Source: Hydnum rufescens UP504 (taxonomy: Eukaryota; Basidiomycota; Agaricomycetes; Cantharellales; Hydnaceae). From it: a stretch of 64,000 nt of DNA. Location: positions 125,990 to 189,989 of the forward strand of contig MU129029.1 of assembly GCA_014904985.1 (NCBI GenBank), in the 5' to 3' direction. The notes under the pieces were generated by a model. It was not told the DNA's origin. It made no database searches and saw nothing but the letters and a program-made list of their open reading frames with translations. How positions within the stretch are numbered: the first letter of the stretch is position 1; the number at the start of each line of letters is the position of its first letter. Made by a program: the position numbers and the translations under genes. Below, piece after piece: positions 50,653-61,939 of this stretch.

Positions 50653-53600
50653 TTACTCAGGATCACCTTCTCCTGCCTCCCACACCTGCTCTTGTGCTCG
50701 GTGATCTATCTCCTCCATAACATGTGTGTCACAGATAGTTGCTGGCTCCAGCTCTGTCTCGTCATCATCGTCTGATGACTGGATATCGAGGTCATCATTA
50801 GGTGTTGAGCAGATGTCATCAGGAGTAAGTCATTGCCTATGAGTCGGTACAAATAGTGTCGCTGGAACCATTTCTGGCCATGGTCTTGCTGATACCAAAG
50901 CCGGCATCTTTCGTTGCCACATCTCACCTAGTGCTCCCAAGCTCCGCAGACGAATTTGAAGGTGATACTTCAAATCAGCATCTGGAAGACCGTAAATACC
51001 AGTATGAATCAATAATACATGCCTGTGCCCACCTGGTGTGTATTGCTCGGCAAAGCTGGTAGCCTCGTACTCTTCTTCAAACCAGGTTTGCATCGCCGCA
51101 CATTCCGTATGACAGCGTGCAAGTTCACCCTTACAGTTCAGAACCTCTTGGTCAAAACATATACCAGCTCGAACTGTGTCATCACTCAGCCAGGGAGGCA
51201 GAACACCCCCGAATTCCTCCAGGTCCTCTAACCCAACATCATGCCAGGTGTCATTGTCGACATCCAGCTTGAAAAGGGTCTTGAGGACGATGGCAGGAGG
51301 GAGGATCACATTGGCGGCCACTGTATCAGTCGTTCGCAATTGCACCATTTGCTTCAACATGCTGTTGTACTTCTTAGCAAGCCCGGTAATCATTGGTTCA
51401 CAACAGTGCATGGCATCTTCAATATGAGACCAAGTTTTCTGGTCTGTGATCATTTCAATGATCAGGATTATAGTGGGCAGGGTTGCATAAATGTGAATGT
51501 ACCCGTTTGCTTGCTACGATAGGCACGTTCAAGGTTTGCGAGCTTGAACTTTCACTCTCAAAGCTTAGTACAGAGATGTGCTTTCACGGCACACATGTTC
51601 ATTTGTAATGCGAAAAACGGCTGCTTTTTGATTTCGTTCAGCCTGGTTGCAGAAACTTTGTCATGAAGATTGATATGGTTTGTTGTGATGTCGATGTCTT
51701 TCTGGAGATGGGTGAGGACACGAGTTTTTGCCTCAATGCTTGTCAGTATGTCAAATCGAGCACTACTGACTGCAATGGAATCAGTCAAGACATATTTCAT
51801 AAGCTCACTCTCAAGCAATGCAATCACAACCTTCATGGCAGAGGTGGATTCTCATAAAGCGACAATCTTCTCTATGGCTTTTATACCGCTATTTTTCGAT
51901 TGCCCTATTCCAATGTTTGATTAGGGCAGGCATTAGATAAGTAGTTCGGAAAGGCATACAAGTAATAGGCTTGCTCTGATAGATGTGCTGCTCAGTGAAC
52001 TGCTGACGAAGGAATGAGGAGGAGTGGCCACAGGCCTCAAGCTTCGGCTGAGCATCTACAAGACACTTCATTGTTTTGGTGATATGTTGTTGAAGCCACT
52101 CAGCCATACCCATCAATTGTATTCCGTGAATATGGGTGATCTGGAGATTCAATATGTACTGACGACGATGGAACTATGATATGTTGAACTATTAGTACAT
52201 GATACCCTGAAATGGGAATGGAGAGCTTACCCCTGTGATGCGCAAAATGGGAATAAGTTGACGAAGCATGCTCCAAAACCGTTCACAGCCCTCTCCATCC
52301 GAGAGTCCCCAGATCCCGGCCTTTCGTGGGTGGTACCATAATTGGCAGACCCACTGGTGTCTGTATGCATGGAAAACAGAGACACCGAAGAGGATTCAGG
52401 GGAGATACTCAGGCAAGAAATCCCACTTGATCAGACTTCGGTGCATTTGACATGCGATATCATATAAGAACCTGAGTGTCCAATCTGAAGGGAGCTTGGC
52501 CATGATGGCAGCAAGCAGTGCTAATGCAAAGAACTGCTTCTCACCAGCGGTCCACATATTAGCCCAGAAAAGGACTATATCATGATGGCACAAAATCGCC
52601 ATCATGCTGGTATCAGAGAAGTAGGCTGTCGAAGCCTTAACATGATCGCTGTTGGCGGCAATGAATGATTCGCCACACAAGTCGGCACATGAGTTGGGGA
52701 TCGGCATTCCAGGTTCGCATTTGTCGTCAGTGTCTGGGGCACTAACGTCCAACTCTGCGGCCTTGTGCTTCGACCCGGCGTTAGAGGGCAATTTGTTCTG
52801 AATCACATCGACATTGGCCTCCCACTCCTTCAGATTAGCTTCTGATATCTGGACAGTGTGTGGGCTGAATATCAGGGGATCCCTCATGCCCTCTTCCTTC
52901 TCATGGCCTTTTCGACGATCCTTGTCATGATTCTGCTTCTGCTGGAAGTTGGCATCTATGCAGATCACAGCATGTGGTTTGGAATGAGTGTCCGTTAGTG
53001 CAAGTTCAAAATGTCTATCATAAATGTACCAATGTGTTCTCTTGAGGTACTGGGGGTCTCCCTCCAAAGCAAAGAGGGCAGTGAGAATGAAGGTATGCAC
53101 TCGGGTGCTGATGAGCCTTGCCATTTTTCAATTGTGGGATGTGGCCATCCTCGCTTTGGCCATTGAGGTAAGAGTGGTCAAAGAGCGGTGTAGATTCATC
53201 AAGCGTTGGAAGCTCTGCCTTGAAATGTTGGGCAGATAGTGTCACAGAGGCAGCAAGAGCTAGATTCCGGGTGACCTCGACAGATTTGCTGACCTCAGCT
53301 TCAACAACCTGCATCAGCACCTGGTACTGTGCAAGCGCATTTCTGAAGCGTTGCTGAAGCGAATCCTTTGTGATATAAACATTAGATACAGTAGGGGTGT
53401 AGTTGAATCCCAAACACTCACGGAAAAAGTGAAGATGTAGCCTCGAGTACTGAGGAATTCTGTGAGCATTGCCGCCCAGGCCGTTTCATTAGGGGCCAAA
53501 TTAACGAAGAGGCCTGCAGCGAACTCAAGCATATCAAGCTCAACAGCGAGCTTAGGAAAGACTGGAGCACATGGAAATAGTCCATGTTCAATGAGTTGCC

Positions 53601-54297
53601 AAGGTGCTGGCAGACATTTGCAGACATACAGTACAATTGAGTTGACACCTGCAAGAATATGGATAAGTATTCAGTTTCCATCAGCGGATCAAAAGACATA
53701 TGTTTTAGGCAGACACATGTAACCTCAAGCCTGACGTTGGGCTCTCCACAGCTACACGGGTTCATCTTGGGAGGACTTGGGACACAATCACACCCAGAAT
53801 TCATGGCCACACGAAAGGCCATGTAAGGACGAATTAAATTTGGGAGAATGATAGTGTTCCATTTGTCAGTCTTTGATAAGGTGCTGGCTTTCTCATGGGT
53901 GAAGGATAGGATGGGGATCTTGGGGCACACGGTAATCCATCGCATCAAATCCATAGTCAAAGTTGAAAAAACTGTCAGTGTCAGGCTGAATGGAGGTGTC
54001 GACAGAAGATTGGGGACCTTGCCGAGTGGGGAGCCCAGCCTGCTGATACATTGACTGACCATCAGCACCCCTTCCAAGGAAAACGACACCGTTGTGCTTC
54101 CTCCTATTCAAACTCCGTTCAGATGGTAGTTCATTGCCAGGGATAACTCGATATGGATCTTCTGAGCCTGTCAGTGGATGGAGGAGTGCCTCCTCATTGC
54201 CCTTCTGCTGTTTGGACAATGACAGTTGATTTGCGGCTTCGAATTTCTTCCTATTGTGCCTCACCAATGCTTTTGCCTTTCGGCCAAGTGAAGACAT
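50653..54297 (-). CDS. KDZ-type (Kyakuja-Dileera-Zisupton) transposase
   Basis: This is a DDE-type transposase of the large fungal KDZ group. The start at 54,297 gives a basic N-terminus (SSLGRKAKALVRHNRKKFE). Next comes a Cys-rich region (CDCVPSPPKMNPCSCGEPN, then YVCKCLPAPWQLIEHGLFPC) and the typical block LDMLEFAAGLFVNLAPNETA. Candidate catalytic acids lie in AVICIDANFQQKQ (about 52,960), FLYDIACQMHRSL (about 52,460) and SDGEGCERFWSMLRQLIPIL (about 52,280). The helical C-terminal part includes FKLDVDNDTWHDVGLEDLEE. After LFVPTHRQ a stop at 50,830-50,832 is followed in frame by an acidic tail (DDICSTPNDDLDIQSSDDDE) ending at 50,653. The stop is therefore probably a lesion near the end. Several introns are present. 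The core looks well preserved. Confidence 0.85.
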
Positions 54298-55430
54298 AAA
54301 TGGAGCAAGAAAGGAAAGAGACCTTCAGGACTCTCCGAAAACTATTCTAGGACAGGTGGTAATGAGTAGAAAATTCCTAAGCGTCTTCAAGTAGGGCAAC
54401 AAGCTTAGCCCTCAGCTCATTGTACTTACCAGTGACCAGAGTAAGCTTGTACTGTGCCTGTTATAGAAGAAGGGTTGGGAGCTCCGATGACTGTCAAATC
54501 AAAATCTGGTTCAGCCAGTGTGTAGATAGGAGACTGTGTTTCTGTTTATTCAAATGGGTTGGTTCGCTTCAATGGTTGATCACTCTCTGCAAGATATGTA
54601 TGTGTTTATTGGAGAATGGAATGTGATATGGACTAGCAATAGTCAATGATATATCGTAGATGCTTATAGGAAGGCTTATACATTGTATGGAATGCTTATA
54701 GAAAGGCTTATACATCTGGGATGCTTGTGGAAAGGCTTATACGTGTTTGCATTGCGTTTGTTCATTTACTGATATTTGTGTGTCCTTGTTTACGTCCTCC
54801 TAGTCAAAATGCGGATATCTGTGGGCTATGGAATGGTCAGTGCTTGGTTAGTTTGGTTAGTATGCTTCAATCTTCTTTCCTGACTCATATTTCGTTATGC
54901 TTACCTTTTCCTTGGATGTCCAGCAACTCTAACCTTAGGTTCTGCAACTATCCTTGGCTTCAGTATTTCGTGTAGATGGCTTCCAGTAGCTTGGTCTCAA
55001 CAACCTTGAAGATGACTTAGCTCCAGATGGCTTTAGATAGACAGTACTTTAGATATTAAGCAGAATGGTAGACAGTAGTTGACAGTGGTTGATTTCCAGA
55101 GTGAGGAGATGGGGGGAAACAAGAAAATCTGCTAGCTTATATACCTATCTGAAGGTGGCTGTGCATGGAGCAAGAACAAAAGAGTAATAAAGCTATGAGA
55201 TCATAGTGATGTCATGGGGGAGTCATAGTGGAGTAGAACAAAAGAGTAATAAAAAAATGATGTCATAATGCGGTCATAGCTGAGTCATCCATAGAGTGTG
55301 ATGTCATAGTGAAGTCATAGTGATGTCATTCATAAAGAGAACAAAAGGATTCATAAAGGGAATGATGTCACTAATTTACTGAGCTTGTGGAGTGGTTGGA
55401 GCATGATGTCACTGATCTTGTGATGTGTTT
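54298..55430. other. AT-rich spacer with short repeats
   Basis: No gene is recognised. Two repeats are visible. At about 54,668-54,745 a GGCTTATAC motif recurs about every 35 bp (GAAAGGCTTATAC). At about 55,195-55,410 TGATGTCA and close variants (for example GATGTCATAGTGAAGTCATA) recur around eight times. Confidence 0.6.
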
Positions 55431-55570
55431 TGGGGCTCATGGGAAGCGAAATTAAAGGACATCTCCGGGTTCTGGAGATTAATCTGAGCATAGTCCAGTG
55501 GTTAAGGTGTTTTTGTTACTGGTTAATAAAAAGGAACAAGTGCATGGTGTGGGATTCAATGCAGAGACAG

Positions 55571-56015
55571 CAGTTTGTATCTGTAATAGGCGTGATTGGT
55601 ATCATTCGATGCGTGTTTTTAACAGCTTTCTGGGCGCGGTGGTTCCGAGCAGATCCGGTGTAAACTGACGGAGAAATTCGTGTTTTACTGATGGGTGTTG
55701 ATTCTGATAGTAATATCGTTCTGTAGAGTTCAGTTTTAATTTGTTCTTCGCGTGCTCAGTACCGTTGGATGCGGATTTTTTATATATTTCTAGGCGCAGT
55801 TGTTTCGAGAGGATTGAATGTGAACTGATGGAGGTATTCATTTTTTACTGGAAATTCTGGATTTTAATAATAAAATTGGCCTGGAGAGTGCAGTTTTGGT
55901 CCGTTCAACTTGTGTTTGGTACTGTTCGAAAGGTGTGAATCATAGCTTTCTAAGCGTTATATGGGCGTACCTCTCCGATCAAAACCGACAGAGTTATAAA
56001 ACGAATTTGGTTTCT
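55571..56015 (+). repeat. about 100-bp repeats, left group (three imperfect copies)
   Basis: Three related segments run at about 55,600-55,680, 55,745-55,845 and 55,900-56,010. Each carries a form of TTTGGTACCGTTCGA, TTTCTGGGCGC and GTGAACTGACGGAG in that order. The same segments occur in reverse orientation at about 60,990-61,265. Confidence 0.65.
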
Positions 56016-56106
56016 GCGTGTAGCTGTAATTAATCTCATAATCAGTCATGTGATTGTCCAATGGCTGGAAGTTGTGTAATTTCGCATTTTCTGATACTGG
56101 ATGTTT

Positions 56107-56656
56107 TTATCTTCCACACTGTATGGCTGAGTCCTCAAATCTATCCCTTTCCATCTCCAATTCCTCAACCTGAAGACTTAGATCCATTGCAGCAGGAGCG
56201 ACCCTTGAGGTTGTTGTAGGAGTTCTCAGGGTTGTCGTAGGAGTTCTTGGGGTTGTTGATGGTCCTTGTCCTGGTAAAAGATTATGTAAGAAGCAAGTGA
56301 ACGAAAAAGCTGTATACATACGCTTAGGTGTCAAAGGTGCAGATAGCAGCAAGGAAGAAAATCTAACGGTAGTGTCTTGATTGACCCAGACTGAAAAAAG
56401 AGATACCATCAGTGAAAGTCTCAGAATATCCGCAGAGTAACATACTGAAAAATTTGCAAGCTGGGCGTGGAGTACCCCAATTCATACAGGCATAGTACTC
56501 CTCGTTGGGATTGTCATCCGACTTGGATACCCTCAGCTTGGCTGATCCTATCAGTCCATACTGTCCCATAACAATGAGTACAACATACCGAGGAAGGAAC
56601 AATGACAGAGGGGGACATGCGACATGGTTTGGTTCCGGAAAGTCACTCAACGCCAT
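56107..56656 (-). CDS. GRF-type zinc-finger protein
   Basis: Three exons join cleanly on the minus strand. The start at 56,656 gives HVACPPLSLFLP. The finger then runs GLIGSAKLRVSKSDDNPNEE, YYACMNWGTPRPACKFF, and, after an intron at about 56,392-56,447, IWVNQDTTVRF. The C-x(n)-CKFFIWVNQD ending matches GRF fingers (CxFFxWxD). A second intron (about 56,274-56,323) leads to a Thr/Pro-rich linker and a short predicted coiled coil (LSLQVEELEMERDRFED), stop 56,107-56,109. GRF fingers bind single-stranded or structured nucleic acid in other proteins. Its position between the KDZ gene and the unknown + strand genes suggests it is part of a mobile element. Confidence 0.6.
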
Positions 56657-57432
56657 GGAAACTAAATAAACAGACTCATATCAATAAGCACTCAAAATTG
56701 CATACATATGTGATGAGTATACCAGACTGTACATTGGCAAGAGAAACACAATGTACAAATATAAAAGTAATTCTTAGGGGGAAAACAATGAGCATTGTGA
56801 CGTATTTAAACCCAATGCAGTTAAGCATCAAAAGGGCAGTGCAATATATCACTTTCATGAGGATTATTAGCCCTGTAACTCGGGGAATAATCTCATCCCT
56901 TCCTATTGAAAGTTTCTGCACAATAAAAACCGGGATATGACCCTTTGAAGGCAGTCCAATCACATGAGTACCATAAATTGAAATCTTGTTGGACTCATAA
57001 CTATTTTCAGGTTGGATGAGGTATAACAATGTAATATAGAGTGTTTTAGACCTAGTATATAAGAACATATTTTGAAAATACCAGAGAACTATGCCCCATA
57101 ATTATGACTGTAGCCCCCCTATACTAAGATACACATACTGGCTCATCCGATTTTGGATCAGTATGGACCAATCGTTGTGAAATTTGGTTAATAATAAATG
57201 TTCGTAATCTCATTTTTTTGATGTTTCTAGACCTCATGCATTGTGCTGCATAGCGATGTGGGTATGCAGTGAACTCCGGACATTGCCCCAACTCAATGTA
57301 ACTGTTTGACTGACTTTTCATGTATATTGGTTCCTCTGATTTCACATTGGTATGAACCATCCTTGTGAAACTTGGTTAATAATCATAAACATTCACAATC
57401 TTATTTTTTGATATTTCTAGGCCTCTCGTCCA
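56657..57432. other. AT-rich spacer with a diverged direct duplication
   Basis: Two related stretches of about 160 bp lie at about 57,130-57,290 and 57,315-57,475. Both contain a form of TTGTGAAACTTGGTTAATAA, a T-tract, GATxTTTCTAG (an intron-acceptor-like end) and GCGAACTCC. The second copy runs into the open frame starting 57,433, so this may be a duplicated intron/exon border. The longer minus-strand frame (56,676-57,068) has no recognisable product. Confidence 0.5.
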
Positions 57433-58778
57433 TTGCTGCTTCAGGATCACATGGCGAACTCCAGAATTACGACATTGTCACCCACATCTATTTTTCTTGG
57501 GCCCTCTGTCAGACTCTTGGCTCCAATCTCTGTTACTTTCTATATCAAACCTCACTTCATGACCTCTCCAACTTCTGCTGTGGACACTTGGTTTAATCTC
57601 AACAATGTCGTTTATCCAGCTGACCATGAGTGTACATCACACTGTAGGCATGGTATGTGGGATAGCCCCATATTCCCATTCAACTCATGCTGGATACTAG
57701 TCAGACTAACCTCCATCCTCTATACTATCTAGCTGCCTTATTCACTCGGCCTAGCATATCACTTCCAATGTTGCACCTGGAGTCAGGTCTGGATTCGAAT
57801 CACAACACATCATCACTTCTCTTCACCAACATTCCCTACCCACTTGCTCGAACGTCCATACATCAGTGGTATACCCTCGTTGTTGGCCCAGTCTTACGGG
57901 GTGCTGAGCGAGAACATTGGTTGGAAGAATTCGTGGTTTATGGCTGCCTTGGTGTACGACGAATTCAGGAAAAGAAGTACTGCAACTCTCGAACATGGTC
58001 GATGTCCCTGGCCTTCAAATCTCAGCTACATCTCCATACTGTTCACACCATGCTAATGTCACAGGCCAATGTTCGAGGCCTGGCTCGGTTCCAAGTGAAG
58101 GATGCCTTCACACCGGAAATGGTGGCGTACATATGGCTTTTTGAACCCCGATATGTTGAGCAAGCTATAGCTTGGCACTGCTCACAGTGGGATCTCCAGG
58201 AGATGATGAAGCGTGCACCACTTGTCACTACAACCATTTGCCTCCCCCCCATGTGTCGGGAAAGGCCTGTCTCTCCTGTCATCGAACGCGCATGGTGGAA
58301 GGAACATGGCTCCAACCCTTCAATGTCTTTCAAGTATCAATTCTTAGAGAACCTCTCATTTCCTCCTTGTCTCTCCGGAAACAATCCATCCTTGCTGCTG
58401 CCACATGCCCACGATCGAATACACCCAATGGACGTTGTCTCATTTGACAGAACTTGGCTATTTGATAGGCTGGCCCTGATACCTATATCCAACATCCCCC
58501 CTGATCTACGCCGTCTGGAGATGATAATGCGCAGCCACCTAGAACCTCCTCCCCAGTCTCAAGTGAAGGACTTCTCAGTCTATATGTGGCCGACAAATGG
58601 ACCTTATGATGAGCTCATTCGGCAAATTGCAAAGTGGGTGATCGAGGATGGGGGTTCTTGTGTCAGTGTGGGAAGGTCTTCTATGCAACGAGCAGACGAA
58701 ACATTCAGCTATCGGAAGGATCACTGGTGCTTAGTACTAGAACTTCAATTAGATGCTCCTCGATATTTATGGAAGTAG
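57433..58778 (+). CDS. unrecognised passenger protein of the mobile block
   Basis: A first exon (57,433 to about 57,650; SPTSIFLGPSVRLLAPISVT, then NNVVYPADHECTSHCRHG) probably splices, by a GTATGT donor near 57,652 and an acceptor near 57,700, to a 1.1-kb open frame ending at 58,778. The protein contains QVKDAFTPEMVAYIWLFEPR, AIAWHCSQWDLQEMMKR, PLVTTTICLPPMCRERPVSP and DFSVYMWPTNGPYDELIRQI. It has several Cys/His pairs but no pattern I can assign. I looked for the HxD...H pattern of TET/JBP genes, known to travel with KDZ elements, and did not see a convincing one. Long open frame and even composition argue that it is a real gene. Confidence 0.5.
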
Positions 58779-58862
58779 TATTATGTAATACTGGAGCTCT
58801 CCAGATTTTTTGCACATGTCTCTCAGTCCTTATTAGAGCGGTCTTTCTGCATTAGGTGATGA

Positions 58863-60610
58863 ATGGGTAACGATAGGTGTTGTTGGCGAGTTCTTGCTCA
58901 CTGTGCACCTTCCACTCTACTGAGTCACTCAATGCCTCTGAAAGGCACAAAATTACCCAGAGTGCCTGTTGATTCTTCCACACTCTCTAATTCCTCTCAT
59001 GCAAAGACTGGACAACCTGCCATACAGCATGGTGGAGCTGTCTCTTCTGCGGAGTCTTCTGTCATATTAGATGGTCAAGATGGGTTTGGGGGGGCTGACA
59101 AGGGCTCAGAACCAGAAATCTGCACTAGTAAACGCCAATGAAGGCCGACTGCAAAGGCTAGGCCATCTAACACTGTCATTGCCCAAGCCAAGCAGAAGAC
59201 CTCAGCCAAAGTCCCCTCGCCTGTTGCTTTATCTTCGATATCTCAGCGTTCCCCTACTCCTGTCCCTGACTCCAGATCCCTGACAGCCATTCGTTCACCT
59301 ACTCTCTCTGCTACTATGCCCTTGGTCTCCTTCGATGCCTCAAACAAATTGGCCCTTGGAATACATCCCTTGTCCGTGACCAAACAGCAGACCAAGAAAA
59401 AGGGACAACATCCTGCTGTCAACACACTGCCAGCAACAACAACAAATAAAGACGGGGTCGGTGGAGCCAATGAGGATGGTGATGATGGGAATCAAGTGGA
59501 TCCCCCTGCTCATCTTGAGCCTGGATCCTTGCAGCTGCTGCCTCCAGTTTTCTCCCCACACTTGTGTAGAACTTTGACCCAGAAGTGCAAACAGGATCGC
59601 ATTGATACATATGTGAGTGATGATTCGTTTTTGTTTATTTTCATTGTTGGATTGGAATTGACATTTGTTAAAAAGGCACATTCGTCTACCAACACAACTA
59701 GGCCTCAGACCAAGAAGAATTGGACTGATGGTGAAACCGATTCTCGTTCTATTGATAATAGCAATGAACACATGCATACGTCACCCAGAAGTCCCCAGTT
59801 TGGTGCTTTATCACTGCTGAAATCTACCATGCCACAAAACGACTCAACATCTCATCCCCATTCCAGCCGTCCAATCCCACTTGGTCCTATGGCCATTGAA
59901 GAGGATACCAATGGCGAAGTCACTGTTGGCTTGACACACCCTTCGAGGCCTCACATCTTGTTTGAACCCACAACCAACAGTGACACTGATGATCGCAATG
60001 ACGAACTCACCATTGGCTTGGATTCCACATATCATCCCCCTGTGAATCATCACATCCCATTTGACCCTACAACTGATACTGATGATGGAATCATTGGCTG
60101 CCCGCCAAATACTGCAGGCTTGAGCCATGAATCCCAGCAAGACGAACCACCCTTTTCTATCGTCCATGTTCACTACGGCAACCAGCCACCAGCCACTGTC
60201 GCGTCTTGGGGGGGGCAAGGTTGTCTCAACGGCTAGAGCCCGTGGCAAGGGTCTTATGTCCTGTGATGGGGATTACGGAGATCCCGACTTCTGGCCCGGG
60301 AACCCCTCCATTAAATCTTCTCGACCATTCTTGATCGGAATGATCTCGGAAGCCGTCACCGCACGGGCTAACTTGCTCAGAGACAAATTTTTGGAGGATC
60401 TCAGCACACTCGCAGATAAGAGCTGATATCCTCGTCTAGGGCTTCTGAAGGCCACCCAACTCAATCTCAGTGATCCTGCTGGGATTGAGAAGGAGAAGCG
60501 TCAGTGTGAAAAAAATGCATTCAATGGGTGGTCCCATGTGTACTCAAAAGAACATCCAAATCCTCTTCCAGGTGAAGATGGGCATCGTAAGTTTGCTTTT
60601 GGTTGATTTA
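58863..60610 (+). CDS. unrecognised, largely disordered passenger protein
   Basis: Open coding runs from about 58,863 with one in-frame stop (59,139-59,141) through a low-complexity Ser/Thr/Pro region to 60,236. It then shifts frame to a conserved-looking C-terminal part (GKGLMSCDGDYGDPDFWPGN, PFLIGMISEAVTARANLLRD, KFLEDLSTLADKS, then after a stop KNAFNGWSHVYSKEHPNPLP). Internal near-repeats of the type HIPFDPTTDTDD / HILFEPTTNSDTDD occur at about 59,950-60,085. No family is recognised. The stops suggest decay, or introns I have not resolved. Confidence 0.4.
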
Positions 60611-60989
60611 TTGTGCTATCCTAATGCATATGTATAAGGCAAGCAAGGTGACTATATAAAGGAGATTGTCACACCTGCTTGGTATGTGTTCAAGCATGAG
60701 CATGATTTGGCCGGTGTTGGAGGGATAAATCCCTACACCATAGAAACACCATCCGAGGCCAATTTTACAACCAAACAAATGGACTGAACATCCATCCGAT
60801 CCTTAATTTTCAAGCTGTTCATTCATTGGAGAAACAATCCAAATTCTATATGTCCGAAACCTATTATTCCACGTCATTCCTTTGCCTTGAGGGCAAAGAA
60901 TTGTGATTATGTAATGATGCGGACTGTGCCTGGCCTTCGTTCTGGACCCGCGGACCTGTCACATGATCCAGAAAGGGATTATGTCACTC

Positions 60990-61265
60990 TAAAGGAGTAT
61001 TTTTCGAATTTCTCCGTCATTTTTGATCGGATCGACTCGGAACGACCGCGCCCAGAAAGATACGAATCGTACCTATCGAACGGTACCAAACACAAAACGA
61101 ACGAATTAAAAATGCGGTCCCTGTAACAATATCTTTCTATGATTCATACTCTAAAGGAGTATTTCTTGATTTTCGAAGCCAATTCTTATTGGATTCGTTC
61201 ACTAGTACCACACCCGGAAAGCTGTTAAAAATGCGCATCGAATGGTACCAAGGGCAAACGAATGG
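60990..61265 (-). repeat. about 100-bp repeats, right group (two copies, inverted relative to the left group)
   Basis: Two copies at about 60,990-61,110 and 61,155-61,265 share AAGGAGTATTTxTxGA, CGCCCAGAAAG (CACCCGGAAAG in the second) and TCGAACGGTACCAA (TCGAATGGTACCAA). They are the reverse complement of the 55.6-56.0 kb group. Together they flank the GRF gene and the two unknown + strand genes. Confidence 0.65.
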
Positions 61266-61910
61266 ACGTGAACTCCATTTTTCACAAGACAACCCCTTCC
61301 TCATGACTCCCCCCTTGCTCCACCAACACAAATGACAAATTGGTTCCGGCCCCCTTAATTCCGATGCAAAGGGCACTCAGGACGACCTATTCCACCTTTC
61401 CTTAAGGGAATCTATCCAGTTTCAAGGGAGGAATGCCTTGTAAAGTGTTTTTTGTCTCTTTTTCACTTGATTCTTGAATATCTCCACCAGTTTTGAAGCT
61501 TTTGACTTCATTTCTTTTTCATTATGCTTCCCTTATCTCCGCTTTTCTTCCAGAATTTTTAATTGTGGTCTGAAATGTATATAAAGGGGAGGGGGCATGT
61601 AAATATTTGGTTTTTCCCCCTATCACAGTCTGAGGCACTGAAGTATTGCTGCTGTCTGGAGGAGATTTCCCACTTGTCAAGACTGTGTACAGCCGCATTA
61701 AGACTGAATAGTCAAGAGGACGACTTCAGGGTGTGGCCTTGACATCTTAATTTTGTGACACTGATCTATTCCCTTGAGCAACCACTGTTCATTGGGATTT
61801 TCTATTAACCAGAAAGACCTTCATTTCCCTGGACCTGAATATTCGAATTGTCCCACCTTGGTCAGTCATCTAAGCCTACCTAGTTAGGTACCACTTCTGG
61901 GGCAGATAAT
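61266..61910. other. non-coding stretch before the right end of the mobile block
   Basis: No coding sequence is recognised. A TATA-like TGTATATAAAGGGGAGGG occurs at about 61,577-61,594, with no open frame obviously downstream. Confidence 0.4.
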
Positions 61911-61939
61911 GGTACCTAAGTAGGTCCCATCACTATTTC

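Larger units (their letters stand above)
49336..61924. mobile_element. candidate 12.6-kb composite DNA transposon with KDZ transposase and passenger genes
   Basis: The block starts with CCTACTTCGGTACC (49,336-49,349) inside the broken LINE. It ends with the inverted sequence, CCTACTTAGGTACC on the minus strand (61,911-61,924), a 13/14 match. Next to each end is a second palindromic motif, ACCTAGTTAGGT (49,347-49,358 and 61,878-61,889), followed after exactly 23 bp by TACCTAA. Inside are a minisatellite, a KDZ-type transposase (-), a GRF finger gene (-) and two unrecognised + strand genes. I could not find a target-site duplication, and LINE sequence does not resume on the right. The unit may therefore be nested elements rather than one transposon. 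Confidence 0.5.

Noticed and set aside
57433..58778. TET/JBP dioxygenase, a known KDZ passenger
   Set aside because: I could not find a convincing HxD...H...R pattern in any frame, so the gene is left unassigned.
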